Shown here: in pieces, positions 33,817 to 43,607 of the stretch
Position numbering within the stretch: the first letter of the stretch is position 1
How the letters are laid out: every line of letters starts with the position of its first letter
NCBI GenBank assembly: GCA_050485785.1
Contig: JBJHCA010000007.1
Location: 1 to 63,004 of the forward strand
Direction: 5' to 3'
DNA length: 63,004 nt
From: JBJHCA01 sp050485785
Lineage (GTDB): Bacteria; Bacteroidota; Bacteroidia; Chitinophagales; Saprospiraceae
The notes under the pieces: model-generated
Databases searched by the model: none
Seen by the model: the letters and a program-made list of their open reading frames with translations, nothing else
What the model was told of the DNA's origin: nothing
Made by a program: the position numbers and the translations under genes

Positions 33817-35070
33817 ATGATTTTACGCGTTGTCAAGGAGGGTACTGTTCAGGCGTTTCTGGAATTGAGTAACAACAAGCTCAGAACACTGCTGTCGTTA
33901 CTGGGAATTACCATAGGTATCTGGTGCGTGATCTCAGTGCTCAGTTCCATTGATTCGCTAGAGACATCTATCAGGGGAAGCTTTGATAAACTGGGACAAA
34001 ATGTACTATACGTTCAGAAAGCAGATTGGGGGCAGGATCCCAATGTCAATTTCTGGCGACTGATGCGCAGGCCCAGCCCTGATTTTACCGATTTCAGAGC
34101 CATTGAGCGCAACAGCAGGTATGCAGATCAGGTATCTTTCTCTGTTTTTTTGGGCAGCAGGCTGGCTGAATTCAACAACAACTCAGTTCAGGGAGGATTT
34201 GTGATTGCCGTAACCATGGATTATGCGGATCTGTACTCTCTTGACTTTGACAGGGGTCGCTACTTTTCATTCAGTGAGTTCCATTATGGTTCGCCGGTTT
34301 GTATCCTGGGCTACAGTCTAGCCAAAGAGTTATTCGGCCAGGCTGATCCTATCGGCCAATCGATCAAGACCATGGGGCGTAAAGTTGAGGTAATCGGAGT
34401 GCTTGAAGCGGCAGGTACTGACCTTTTCAATCCGGTTAATTTTGATGAAGCCATCATGATCAGTTACCCATTTGCAGCCAGGGTTACCAGTATCCGGCGC
34501 ACTGAGTCTGTTTTTGGTAATACCACCATCAATGTGAAGCCGGTAACGGGTGTTAGTACCGAGCAGCTATCTCAGGAGGTTACTCAAATTCTGAGAAATC
34601 ACCGGAGGTTAAAGCCTGTTCAGGAAAACAACTTTGCCATCAATGAAATTTCCATCATCAGCAACCTGCTCGATAACGTATTCCCGGTCATCAGCCTGGC
34701 AGGCTGGATCATTGGCGGATTCAGCATAATAGTCGGCGTATTCAGCGTGGCCAACATCATGTTTGTGTCAGTGAAAGAGCGCACCCGGTTTATCGGTATT
34801 AAAAAAGCACTGGGAGCGCGCCGCAGCACTATACTGCTTGAGTTTCTGATCGAGGCCATCATGTTGTGTCTGCTGGGCGGTTGCGTGGGTCTGCTAATGG
34901 TTTACTTCACTAATTTCGGCATCTCGGCAGTTGCAGGCTGGGAGGTATTTTTGTCGTGGAAAAACCTGTTTATCGGATTGTTCACTTCATTTATAACCGG
35001 AATTATAGCCGGACTTCTGCCGGCCTGGCAGGCTGCCAGACTTGACCCCGTTGATGCCATCAGAGCCTGA
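33817..35070 (+). CDS. MacB-like ABC transporter permease (FtsX superfamily)
   Basis: 417 residues from ATG 33817. N-terminal cytoplasmic stub LELSNNKLRTLLSLLGITIGIWCVISVLSSIDS with the first membrane helix, then a periplasmic MacB core domain of about 220 residues, then three C-terminal helices (VISLAGWIIGGFSIIVGVFSVANIMFVSVKERT, the FtsX signature; KKALGARRSTILLEFLIEAIML; then the last pair), ending AARLDPVDAIRA, the classical permease end. No ATP-binding partner gene is adjacent; it must be supplied from elsewhere. It is a single gene convergent with the di-haem peroxidase. Confidence 0.9.
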   Translation: MILRVVKEGTVQAFLELSNNKLRTLLSLLGITIGIWCVISVLSSIDSLETSIRGSFDKLGQNVLYVQKADWGQDPNVNFWRLMRRPSPDFTDFRAIERNSRYADQVSFSVFLGSRLAEFNNNSVQGGFVIAVTMDYADLYSLDFDRGRYFSFSEFHYGSPVCILGYSLAKELFGQADPIGQSIKTMGRKVEVIGVLEAAGTDLFNPVNFDEAIMISYPFAARVTSIRRTESVFGNTTINVKPVTGVSTEQLSQEVTQILRNHRRLKPVQENNFAINEISIISNLLDNVFPVISLAGWIIGGFSIIVGVFSVANIMFVSVKERTRFIGIKKALGARRSTILLEFLIEAIMLCLLGGCVGLLMVYFTNFGISAVAGWEVFLSWKNLFIGLFTSFITGIIAGLLPAWQAARLDPVDAIRA

Positions 35071-35112
35071 TGGTTTCAATAATGGCTTTTTGTGCTTTAC
35101 GACAGTCTGTTT

Positions 35113-36081
35113 TTAGTGTAAAAGGTGCAGATATCGTTCGTCAGTCAGTGCTTCAAGAAAAGCCTTTAGATCCGATTTTTGCTTTGCTGCTAAGCCCAGG
35201 GGAACGATGCGGGGATCAGGTTGTATAGCTCTTTGTGTAAAAGAAGACGGATCATTGTAGAATGCGATCACTTCCTCCAGCGTGGCAAAAATGCCGTTGT
35301 GCATATATGGGGCCGTAACCGCAACATTGCGAAGCCCCGGCACTTTGAAAGCTCCGAGATGTGTCGAATCACCGGTAATTTCAAAACGACCGGCATCATT
35401 GAGTTCTTTGCCGTTAAACAGGCCAATGTTGATGAATTCGTCGCCCGTAAAATCAGGTGTAAAGTGGCAATCGATGCAATTGCCTTCATTAAAAAACACA
35501 GCCCTGCCGCGTATCTGGTCTTCACGCATGGCCTGTTCATCTCCAAACAGCCATCGATCATTGGCGGTATCTCCGGTTTCAAGTGATTGTTGAAATCTCG
35601 CCATGGCGTTGAGCATGTTTTCCAGGTTAACCGCTTCACCGTATACCTGATGAAAAGCATCGGCATAAAAAGCATTAGCTGCAAGCCTTGCCACTGCACT
35701 ATCGCGGGGAAGGTTCATTTCGCCGGGATGCTCCAATGGCAACAATGCCTGCTCCTCGAGTGTGGAAGCCCGGCCATCCCACATAAAATGCCGTCGCATC
35801 AGCATATTCATACTTGAGGGAGTATTTCTGCGGGTAAGCTGCCCGTTGAATCCACGGCTGAAAGCTACTGTATCGGCGAATGCAAACTCAGGCCGGTGAC
35901 ACGAGGCACAACTAATGCCGGAATCCAGAGAAAGTATGGGTTCGTTGAACAACAGTTCGCCCAGCCACTCCGGCGATGCCAAATCTGCTTCCCTGTGAGA
36001 ATCAAATGCCACAGGCACGCCAAAGCGTGCCCCAAAAAAAGTGATGAAAAAAAATCCGGAAAACGCTATATACAGCTTCAT
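35113..36081 (-). CDS. Di-haem cytochrome c peroxidase / MauG family protein
   Basis: 322 residues from ATG 36081. A signal peptide is followed by two c-type haem sites, CASCH at 58-62 and CIDCH at 202-206, with the spacing of the CcpA/MauG family. The segment RNTPSSMNMLMRRHFMWDGRASTLEEQALLPLEHPGEM is typical of the N-terminal haem domain, and the C-terminal domain has FKVPGLRNVAVTAPYMHNGIFATLEEVI, which supplies the distal methionine ligand. A periplasmic enzyme reducing peroxide or oxidising a protein. The in-frame TTG at 36087 adds only two residues. It is monocistronic. Confidence 0.92.
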   Translation of the reverse strand: MKLYIAFSGFFFITFFGARFGVPVAFDSHREADLASPEWLGELLFNEPILSLDSGISCASCHRPEFAFADTVAFSRGFNGQLTRRNTPSSMNMLMRRHFMWDGRASTLEEQALLPLEHPGEMNLPRDSAVARLAANAFYADAFHQVYGEAVNLENMLNAMARFQQSLETGDTANDRWLFGDEQAMREDQIRGRAVFFNEGNCIDCHFTPDFTGDEFINIGLFNGKELNDAGRFEITGDSTHLGAFKVPGLRNVAVTAPYMHNGIFATLEEVIAFYNDPSSFTQRAIQPDPRIVPLGLAAKQKSDLKAFLEALTDERYLHLLH

Positions 36082-36100
36082 CGACAAAAGAAAATGACGC

Positions 36101-36108
36101 CAAAAGTA
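36101..36108 (-). promoter_or_regulatory. Promoter -7 box of the di-haem peroxidase (TACTTTTG on the minus strand)
   Basis: An exact TAnnTTTG box 19 bases before the ATG at 36081, so the leader would be about 13 bases. Confidence 0.45.
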
Positions 36109-36158
36109 AAGATATTTCCCGCGTTGGGAGAATAAATCAAGTCATGTTGGTGTATGCT

Positions 36159-38072
36159 TTACTGGTTTTGGAGTGACGGATCCATAGCGTAAGCCATGCT
36201 TTTCCAGTGACTGGCTTCTGAGGGTTGATTGAGGTTTTCATACGTCAGCCCGATAAAGAGAACCACATTGGCATCGGACGGATTAAGCTCATAGGCTTTG
36301 GTAAGCCAGGTTAGCGCTTCCTGAAAGCGTCCCAGCATGGCATAAGTAACGCCCAGGTTGCGATGCGCATCGGTGTATCTGGTGTCCATATTTACTGCCG
36401 TCTGATATTGTTCTCTGGCCTCATCATGTCGGTTGAGTTCACTGAGCAACACGCCGTAATTGTTGTACAGCTTTGGGTCGGCCGGTCGCAAGGCGAGGGC
36501 TTTCTGATAGGCTTCCTCTGCTTCAGGATAACGGCCAAGCCGATAGCGGGCCAAGCCCATCTGATGCCATGCATCATGGCTTTCAGGGGTAATTTCCGAA
36601 GCCCGGGTAAAGTGGTTCAATGCGTCCTGTAAGTACTCGTTGCGCAATGGGGTGCCGGATTGTTCCAGGGCTTCCTGTACCCGCTCAAGACCGTAGTAAA
36701 CGTTCATTTTTGAACTGTTGGGGGAGGTTTGAATATCCTGGTAATAAAGTGTTCTGACACTTTCCCAGTCATTGTTGCGATCTATGGTTTTCAGAGATCC
36801 CGGAATGATGAGCACGGCGGCCATGGTAAGCCCGCTGTATTGCCCGTATTCCGATTTTTTAAGGGAACTCACATAGTGCGCTACTGCTGCGATTAACCCT
36901 CCGGCCAAGAGACAGAATCCCACACTGGGGAGGTACAGCAAGCGGTCGGCCAGCGATGTACCAATGGTAACAAACAGGTTACTCGGCAAAGCCAGAGCCA
37001 TTAGCAGGAACCCAATTCCAAACGCAACGGCAGGCAGGTGATTCCGCCATAATACAAACAGCCCCCCAAGCATCAGTGGTATCAGGATTCCCAACCAGGT
37101 GGCGATATCGCCAAACCCCGTAAGTGGTATCTGCGCAAACCCGTAATCACAAGCCAGAGGATGAGGGAAAACCAGTAATCTGAAATACTGGAGTAGATAG
37201 GCAAAGGCACTGGAAAAATATTCCGGTGTACCCATTACATGGACCAGTGCATTATCTACTCTAGAAAGGGTTCCTCCTCCGCTGCCACCCACAACGGCCA
37301 TGCGAGCAGCCATGTAAATCATTGCCGGTATAAATGCCGGCCAGATGTTTCTTACTACTGTAATTACCGGCCTCCTCTCCAGCAGGAAACTGTACAACAT
37401 GGCTATAGGAATAAAAATGAGCGCACTTTCCTTACTAAACAATGCAAACAAGAGGGCGACCAGTGCAAAGATCTTTGGGCGGCTGAACGAACTGCTACCG
37501 GGAATTGCCCAATAAAACAGAAACAGTAAGCCAAAAAGCAAACTCAGTATTTCATCCCTGCTTTTGATATTGGCCACTACTTCAGTATGTATCGGATGGG
37601 CAATAAAGATCAGTGTAGTGATGAGAGCAATTACCGGTGCATCTTTCACAGGCAGCCTGAGTAAAAAACGATACAGTATAATACAGGTTAATGCATACAG
37701 CAATACATTGATCAAATGAGGCAAAAAAGGTTGGTCCGGGGCTATGCTCCACTCCAGGTTGAACATCAGCAGTGACAAAGGACGGTATAAATTGCCATCC
37801 GATACCCAATAGCCCGCCCGGTATTCAGAAGTGAGAATGTTTTTAAAGCCCTCCCATCCACCTTTAACAAAGTGATTTTCGGTAATGGTTGAGGCATCAT
37901 CCAGCACGTAACCATGGCCTAGTGTATTGGCATACAATGCCAATGACAACAAGGCCAGTAAGATGTAAATGGTCCGTACTGACTTAAAACCTTGAGGACG
38001 CCCGGGTACTCCGGACGCAGAACGTGTAGCCGTAGCGGCTGGTTTGGCTGATTGTTTCTTCTTTTTTGCCAA
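36159..38072 (-). CDS. GT-C-like multi-span membrane protein with C-terminal TPR repeats (TMTC/O-mannosyltransferase-like)
   Basis: 637 residues; TTG start at 38072 (MAKKKKQSAK), no ATG nearby. A basic N-terminal tail, then about ten to eleven membrane helices; the first loop carries YVLDDAST with the acidic pair D58-D59 expected of a GT-C glycosyltransferase active site, then LYRPLSLLMFNLEW. The last third is soluble tetratricopeptide repeats (DAWHQMGLARYRLGRYPEAEEAYQKAL, YNNYGVLLSELNRHDEAREQYQ, DAHRNLGVTYAMLGRFQEAL). This is the layout of TMTC/DUF1736 proteins, presumed lipid-linked-sugar transferases to proteins. In Bacteroidota such genes may modify exported proteins. It lies 123 bases downstream of the chromate transporter. 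Confidence 0.75.
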   Translation of the reverse strand: MAKKKKQSAKPAATATRSASGVPGRPQGFKSVRTIYILLALLSLALYANTLGHGYVLDDASTITENHFVKGGWEGFKNILTSEYRAGYWVSDGNLYRPLSLLMFNLEWSIAPDQPFLPHLINVLLYALTCIILYRFLLRLPVKDAPVIALITTLIFIAHPIHTEVVANIKSRDEILSLLFGLLFLFYWAIPGSSSFSRPKIFALVALLFALFSKESALIFIPIAMLYSFLLERRPVITVVRNIWPAFIPAMIYMAARMAVVGGSGGGTLSRVDNALVHVMGTPEYFSSAFAYLLQYFRLLVFPHPLACDYGFAQIPLTGFGDIATWLGILIPLMLGGLFVLWRNHLPAVAFGIGFLLMALALPSNLFVTIGTSLADRLLYLPSVGFCLLAGGLIAAVAHYVSSLKKSEYGQYSGLTMAAVLIIPGSLKTIDRNNDWESVRTLYYQDIQTSPNSSKMNVYYGLERVQEALEQSGTPLRNEYLQDALNHFTRASEITPESHDAWHQMGLARYRLGRYPEAEEAYQKALALRPADPKLYNNYGVLLSELNRHDEAREQYQTAVNMDTRYTDAHRNLGVTYAMLGRFQEALTWLTKAYELNPSDANVVLFIGLTYENLNQPSEASHWKSMAYAMDPSLQNQ

Positions 38073-38195
38073 GGTTATATGCTTTGAGGTTCAGGAATTT
38101 TGCAGCCATAAATGTATAAATTCTGAGGCAATGCGCGCTCTGGTAATATCCGGATTCAGTGCTGATCAGGTAAAACACATAAATGTGGACAGCCG

Positions 38196-39581
38196 TTACA
38201 AAACAAACCAAAACAAAGCCATCCCGAGCAACACACTGATGAGCAATGTTTTCATCATTCCTATCCGCAGGTAAAAGAGCATGAAAAATGCCAGAATAAC
38301 AATGAACAGCGCGCCCGGGTCAACAGCGGAAAGTACCGGATACATAAGATTCATTCCCAGATCAGTAAACCGTTCTGTATCGTCAAACAAAGTATGCAAG
38401 GCAAACCAAAGTGCCAGATTGAGGATCACACCCACTACGGCAGCGGTTATAGCTTTTAATGCACCACCAAGAGCTTGATTACCGCGGAGCTTTTCGATAT
38501 AGGGAGCACCTAAAAATATCCACAAAAAACATGGTACAAAGGTTACCCATGTAGCCACAACGGAGCCAATAATGCCGGCTACCATAGGATCCAGTGTCCC
38601 AGGAAACCGGTATGCTCCCATAAATCCAACAAACTGAACTACCTGGATCAGAGGCCCCGGAGTGGTATCAGCCATGCCAAGCCCATCGAGCATTTCACCG
38701 GGTTCCAGCCATCCATAATTCTCTACAGCCTGCTGAGCCAAATAGGCAAGTACAGCATAGGCCCCGCCGAAAGTAAGTACGGCAGTTTTGCTGAAAAAAA
38801 CACCTTCCTGAACAAAGATATGCGAACCACCCAAAAGCAGCCAAAGAGCGATGAGAGGTGCAAACCAAATAGTGAGCCATATGGCCAGGGTTTTGATGCT
38901 GTGACGCCAATCCAGGGTTTGTATAACCTTATCTCCTGCATGACTGCCTTTGCCGGAAGTTTGTTCAGGAATCTTAGTTTCTGATATTACAGGGCTGACA
39001 GTCCGGGGTCTTCCTGCTGAAAAATATCTGGTTCCCAGAAACCCAGCCAGGCCGGCTCCAATGATGATCACCGGAAAAGGCACATCAAATACAAACATGC
39101 CAATAAATGAGAAGGCAGCCACCATCAGCAACAAACTGCTTTTGAGCGAACGTCTGCCAATTTTAATCACCGCATCGATCACGATGGCCAGTACTGCTGC
39201 TTTGAGGCCAAAAAACATGGCTTCCACCCACGTCAGGTCACTGAAACCGGCATAAAGTATACTCAGTATAAGGATGGAAACAAATCCTGGTAAAATGAAC
39301 AACAATCCCGCGGTAAGCCCTCCCCGAATACCGTGGAGTAACCAGCCTGAATATGTAGCTAATTGCTGTGCCTCTGGCCCGGGAAGCAGCATACAGTAAT
39401 TGAGAGCATGTAAAAACCGCTCCTCACTGATCCATTTTTTGTCTTCAACCAAATATTTATGCATCACGGCAATTTGCCCGGCCGGGCCGCCAAAGCTGTA
39501 TACGGCAATTTTTACCCAAATCCGCAAGGCATCACGAAATGGAACTGAATGGTTTTTATTATAGCCGGGCAATTTTGACAT
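38196..39581 (-). CDS. chrA: Chromate transporter (CHR family, two-domain form)
   Basis: 461 residues. Two homologous halves, each starting with the FGGP signature: KIAVYSFGGPAGQIAVMHKYLV near 35 and AVLTFGGAYAVLAYLAQQAV near 270. The middle cytoplasmic linker (about 185-220, VSPVISETKIPEQTSGKGSH) is longer than usual. It is an inner-membrane exporter of chromate and possibly sulfate-type anions. First gene before the TMTC-like gene on the minus strand; no chrB-type regulator is visible. Confidence 0.9.
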   Translation of the reverse strand: MSKLPGYNKNHSVPFRDALRIWVKIAVYSFGGPAGQIAVMHKYLVEDKKWISEERFLHALNYCMLLPGPEAQQLATYSGWLLHGIRGGLTAGLLFILPGFVSILILSILYAGFSDLTWVEAMFFGLKAAVLAIVIDAVIKIGRRSLKSSLLLMVAAFSFIGMFVFDVPFPVIIIGAGLAGFLGTRYFSAGRPRTVSPVISETKIPEQTSGKGSHAGDKVIQTLDWRHSIKTLAIWLTIWFAPLIALWLLLGGSHIFVQEGVFFSKTAVLTFGGAYAVLAYLAQQAVENYGWLEPGEMLDGLGMADTTPGPLIQVVQFVGFMGAYRFPGTLDPMVAGIIGSVVATWVTFVPCFLWIFLGAPYIEKLRGNQALGGALKAITAAVVGVILNLALWFALHTLFDDTERFTDLGMNLMYPVLSAVDPGALFIVILAFFMLFYLRIGMMKTLLISVLLGMALFWFVL

Positions 39582-39761
39582 AAACTAAGTTCAAGACAAT
39601 GGTAAATCGTCATATTGCAGATCGTATAAGCACATCCGTCGGCAATTAGAATCGGTGTAAAGATCAGATACTTTATTAATATTTACCAAATCATGACACA
39701 ATCCGGTTTGAGGAATCATGTAAACACCCAAAATACAACCCCGTAATACGGTAATAACCAC

Positions 39762-39769
39762 TACCTTTG
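39762..39769 (+). promoter_or_regulatory. Promoter -7 box of the ABC exporter (TACCTTTG)
   Basis: An exact TAnnTTTG box 31 bases upstream of the TTG start at 39801 in the 219-base divergent gap between chrA and the exporter. Confidence 0.45.
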
Positions 39770-39800
39770 CCGGCTGTATTAAATCTGAAAGGAAGAACAT

Positions 39801-41621
39801 TTGAACACAGAAAACCAGGATAAAGACAAAGCCAGAAAAGTGCCTACTTGGAAGCAACTGCGCGAAGCAGCAGCCATCTTCGTCTACATCCGACCCTACA
39901 GGTGGCATCTGGCCGGAGGACTGATAATGTTGTTCCTTTCCAGTGTCGTATTTATGGTGTTTCCCTATCTGGCCGGCTTGATGGTGGATGTAGCCCAGGG
40001 TACTACTACCTGGGAGCTGTCTCTGATTGAAGTAGGCTGGGCACTGTTGATCATACTCGTGCTGCAGGGGATTGTGTCCTATGCCCGGGTACTGCTGTTT
40101 GCCGTATCCAGTGAAAACGGCATAGCCGATGTGCGAAAAGCTGTTTATGAGAAACTGGTAACCTTACCCATCGTTTTTTTTGAGCAAAACCGGGTAGGCG
40201 ATCTGGTTAGTCGCATCAGTGCTGATGTGGAAAAGCTTTACGGCGTATTTTCGGTGACAATGGCTGAATTCATCAGGCAGATCATTATCCTGATAGCCGG
40301 TATCATTTTCTTGGCCATCACTACTCCACGGCTGGCATTGATTATGCTGGCCACATTTCCTGTGATTGTGGTGGGTGCCATGATATTTGGAAGATATATC
40401 CGCAGATTGTCAAAGGAAAGGCAAAAACTATTGGCCGACAGCAATACCATTCTAAGCGAAACAGCGGGATCGATCCAGGCTGTAAAGGCATTCACCAATG
40501 AGCTTTTTGAAGTGGGCCGGTACCGGACAACCATGAAAAAAGTGGTATCGCGATCGATGAGCTATGCCCGTGGCAGAGCAGTGTTTTCGGTGTTTATCAT
40601 CAGCATTTTGTTTGGTGCATTGTTTTTTATTGTTTGGCAGGGGGCATACATGGTCAGTACGGGTAGTATCACTGCCGGGCAGTTGGTGGCTTTTGTGTCC
40701 TATACGGCAATAATAGGTGGCGCTATTGCAGGATTGGGCAGTTTTTATGCTGAAATTCTGGGTGCCATAGGTGCCACTGAACGAATTATGGAAATTCTGC
40801 GCGAAGAACCTGAACAGGAGAACCTCCATCCCCATAAAAACCTCATTACCGATGGCCGGATACACGGCGCTATCCGTTTTGATGGTATCAGGTTCAGGTA
40901 TCCTTCAAGGCCTGACATTGAGGTGCTCAAAGACCTGAGCTTTACAATTAATCCCGGTGAAAGGATTGCACTGGTTGGTCAAAGCGGGGCAGGTAAATCT
41001 ACAGTTATGCAGTTGTTGCTTAGATTCTATACGGGCTATGAAGGCAACATCTCGCTGGATGGCAAAAACATCCAGGATTATGATCTGGCATACTACCGCT
41101 CCAATATGGCCATAGTGCCCCAGGAGGTGATGCTGTTTGGGGGATCTATCCGCGAAAACATTCTATACGGGAAGCCCGACGCAACTGAAGAGGAAGTGAT
41201 TGAAGCAGCTAAAAAAGCCAATGCCCTGGATTTTATCCGTTCATTCCCCGAAGGGCTGGATACTCTAGTGGGAGAGCGCGGCATCAAGCTTTCAGGCGGC
41301 CAGAAACAGCGCATTGCCATTGCCCGTGCCATTTTGAAAGACCCTGTAATTCTGCTGCTTGACGAAGCTACTTCATCGCTGGATGCGGAGTCAGAAAAAA
41401 ATGTACAGGATGCACTGAACAATCTTATGGAAGGCAGAACTTCCCTCATAATTGCTCATCGTTTGGCAACAGTTCGTGAGGCTAATAAGATCCTGGTTAT
41501 TGAACAAGGCAAAATCATCGAAGCCGGCACCCATGCAGAGCTTTCTGCCATGGAACACGGAGCATACAGCCACCTGGCCAAGCTTCAGTTTGAAACCGGT
41601 GCACTCAGCGAATCCGCTTAA
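39801..41621 (+). CDS. ABC exporter, fused membrane and ATPase domains (MsbA-like)
   Basis: 606 residues. Start codon TTG at 39801, preceded by AAAGGAAG, one of the few Shine-Dalgarno-like sites here; no ATG fits before the first membrane helix. Six helices at about 30-320 (WHLAGGLIMLFLSSVVFMVFPYLAGL to VAFVSYTAIIGGAIAGLGSFY), then the ATPase: Walker A VGQSGAGKST near 391, Q-loop VPQEVMLFG, signature LSGGQKQR near 496, Walker B ILLLDEATSSLD near 516, H-loop IAHRLAT. A full exporter as a homodimer, of the lipid A/drug type; the substrate is not determined. Confidence 0.93.
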   Translation: MNTENQDKDKARKVPTWKQLREAAAIFVYIRPYRWHLAGGLIMLFLSSVVFMVFPYLAGLMVDVAQGTTTWELSLIEVGWALLIILVLQGIVSYARVLLFAVSSENGIADVRKAVYEKLVTLPIVFFEQNRVGDLVSRISADVEKLYGVFSVTMAEFIRQIIILIAGIIFLAITTPRLALIMLATFPVIVVGAMIFGRYIRRLSKERQKLLADSNTILSETAGSIQAVKAFTNELFEVGRYRTTMKKVVSRSMSYARGRAVFSVFIISILFGALFFIVWQGAYMVSTGSITAGQLVAFVSYTAIIGGAIAGLGSFYAEILGAIGATERIMEILREEPEQENLHPHKNLITDGRIHGAIRFDGIRFRYPSRPDIEVLKDLSFTINPGERIALVGQSGAGKSTVMQLLLRFYTGYEGNISLDGKNIQDYDLAYYRSNMAIVPQEVMLFGGSIRENILYGKPDATEEEVIEAAKKANALDFIRSFPEGLDTLVGERGIKLSGGQKQRIAIARAILKDPVILLLDEATSSLDAESEKNVQDALNNLMEGRTSLIIAHRLATVREANKILVIEQGKIIEAGTHAELSAMEHGAYSHLAKLQFETGALSESA

Positions 41622-41701
41622 TATCAAACGATTCGGTTTAACCACCTGAATTGGGTACCATGCAGGGTACCACTGTATTAAAACCAAATCCCCGGGACGG
41701 A

Positions 41702-43390
41702 TTAATCTTCCCTGTGGTAAGCTTCGTCACCTTCCTGTTTGTCGCGGAGTGCGAGCTGTGCCATAAAAGCTTTGAGTATCTGTTCTGCTTCACCGCTTTT
41801 AACATGCTCATATCCGGGAACGCGACTTTTCTTTTCGGGATACTCTTCCACATAAAGTGCTCTGCTGGGGAAAGCAAATCGAATGCCCAGTAACCGGGCG
41901 AGATCAATGAACTCAATCAGCAGTTCATGGCGGGCTTTGAGGTAATCCGTAAAGGTATTAACATCGAGATAGACGACAACAAGAATCGTGATGGCAGAAT
42001 CGGCCATGTCATTCACATAAACATTTTGATTCTTTACGGTTTTGGGATGCTTTTCAATGATCTCGTGTAAACCCTGACGGTAAAGCTTCATCAGTTCAGT
42101 TGGGGTATCATAAGTGATGCTGATGTCAAGTTTGAACCGCCTCATCTTACGCAATCCCAGGTTGTCAATAACGGAATCCATCATTCTGCCGTTGGGAACG
42201 CTCACCAAACTATTCTCAATTGTTCTGATCCTGGTAGATCTGAAACCGACCTCTTCAATGGTACCTGTTACCCCAGCGGCAATAACAAAATCACCGATCT
42301 GGAAAGGTTGGTCAACAAAAATCAAAACAGAGCCTATGAGGTTTTTAATGGTGTCCTGTGCTGCCAGTGCTATGGCCAGTCCACCAATACCTACCCCTGC
42401 AATGAGTGCGGTAATATTGACTCCCATCACCTGGAGTGCATGCAGCACGCCGCCTATTACAATCACTATAGCCAAGAGCTTGTCAAGTATCGGCATCAGT
42501 TGATCATCGAGTTGGGTTTCTGTTTTTGCAGCAGCTCGCTTGAAATAGATCATTACAAAGTCTGCTATTCTCAGGAAAAGCATGATAAAGAAGAAGATGG
42601 TAAGTACTCTTAAGCCTCTGACCACCATGGCATTGAGCTCAATATGAAACTGAAGGCTGGGCACTAAAAACAACACCAGCCTCACCGTTACTATCAGACT
42701 GATCACCCTTGCCATACGCCATATCAGCCTGGGTTGTATATATTCAGAGCCCAGTTTGGTTCTGGTAATCAGTTTGATCACCAGCCGGATAACTCGGGTT
42801 AGTATCCAGTGAAAAATAAAGGCAATGAGTAAAATCAAGAAAATGCCCAGCCACTGCCAGGCATACAATCCCATAGTTTTCACCTGACTGTATCTGGGGA
42901 TGAGATTGATGAGAATATCACTTCCCAGGGGATAAATATTGTCGTGCAGGCGCTGAATTTCTGTTATGGTTTGACGGCTATAATACCACTGACCGTCAAT
43001 ACGCTCGAGATACACCTGCGGAAGTTCTCTCGGGAAGAGTACATAGGTGGATGTGCCGCGCAATGTATCCCGGTAATCCGGTTCGGCTGGAATAAGGTCA
43101 ATATAAACATACAGTCCAAGTCCGTCCAGTATCTGCTTGAGCTTGATGGCCAGATTCTGTCTTTCTTCCGGATCAGCTATGCCGTAGATTGGCAGAGATG
43201 CATTGGCGGGATGATATGAATCGGGCTGAAGAAAATACAGGTGTGTGTACACGGCATCCCTTGGAGATGCCAGTGAGGGTTGCGGGTCGGACTGAGGTGT
43301 ACCCTGTGCAGATACCCGGGCAACATCAGCTGCCATAATAATGATGAAAACCAAAAACGGCAGCAAACTGCTCAGCTTTGCACGAACCAT
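41702..43390 (-). CDS. Mechanosensitive channel of the MscS family
   Basis: 562 residues. Signal peptide (SLLPFLVFIIIMAADVARVSAQ), a periplasmic domain to about 175, then membrane helices (LGIFLILLIAFIFHWILTRVI onwards) and the MscS core: the pore helix in NITALIAGVGIGGLAIALAAQDTIKNLIGS near 335, then VDQPFQIGDFVIAAGVTGTIEEVGFRSTRIRTIENSLVSVPNGRM and a C-terminal alpha/beta domain. It releases solutes on hypo-osmotic shock. Convergent with the ABC exporter; 209 bases downstream of the Omp85 gene, with a dispersed repeat in between. Confidence 0.92.
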   Translation of the reverse strand: MVRAKLSSLLPFLVFIIIMAADVARVSAQGTPQSDPQPSLASPRDAVYTHLYFLQPDSYHPANASLPIYGIADPEERQNLAIKLKQILDGLGLYVYIDLIPAEPDYRDTLRGTSTYVLFPRELPQVYLERIDGQWYYSRQTITEIQRLHDNIYPLGSDILINLIPRYSQVKTMGLYAWQWLGIFLILLIAFIFHWILTRVIRLVIKLITRTKLGSEYIQPRLIWRMARVISLIVTVRLVLFLVPSLQFHIELNAMVVRGLRVLTIFFFIMLFLRIADFVMIYFKRAAAKTETQLDDQLMPILDKLLAIVIVIGGVLHALQVMGVNITALIAGVGIGGLAIALAAQDTIKNLIGSVLIFVDQPFQIGDFVIAAGVTGTIEEVGFRSTRIRTIENSLVSVPNGRMMDSVIDNLGLRKMRRFKLDISITYDTPTELMKLYRQGLHEIIEKHPKTVKNQNVYVNDMADSAITILVVVYLDVNTFTDYLKARHELLIEFIDLARLLGIRFAFPSRALYVEEYPEKKSRVPGYEHVKSGEAEQILKAFMAQLALRDKQEGDEAYHRED

Positions 43391-43542
43391 GTGTTTATCG
43401 TTTGCAGGCGAAATTAATCACTATTTGCCGCGCATGGTAACTATTGGCAGATTAAAGTTAAAAAGCCCGGTTGTTCGCTTTGAATAAGCTAAAATTGATG
43501 CCTTTGTCAATGTGAGATAATGGTCGGCCTCAGTATGCCACA

Positions 43543-43607
43543 GCTGCACATGTCGTTAAATAGGGAAGGTTGTGCAGCCCACAAAAAGATATCCCCCCAT
43601 CAAAACA
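43543..43607 (+). repeat. Hairpin plus dispersed repeat, best copy, overlapping the end of the Omp85 gene
   Basis: GCTGCACA at 43543-43550 pairs with TGTGCAGC at 43571-43578 (perfect 8-bp inverted repeat), directly followed by CCCACAAAAAGATATCC and then CCCCATCAAAACATC. The end of the element contains the last codons and the stop of the Omp85 gene on the other strand. Related copies are at 12088-12120 (minus), 12272-12305, 28241-28281, and weaker ones at 232-259 and 17745-17763. Confidence 0.55.

Noticed and set aside
41651..41675. GGGTACCA direct/inverted repeat between the ABC exporter and mscS as a terminator
   Set aside because: A 6-bp stem with no U-run on either side; GGTACC is itself palindromic, so two copies form a hairpin trivially.
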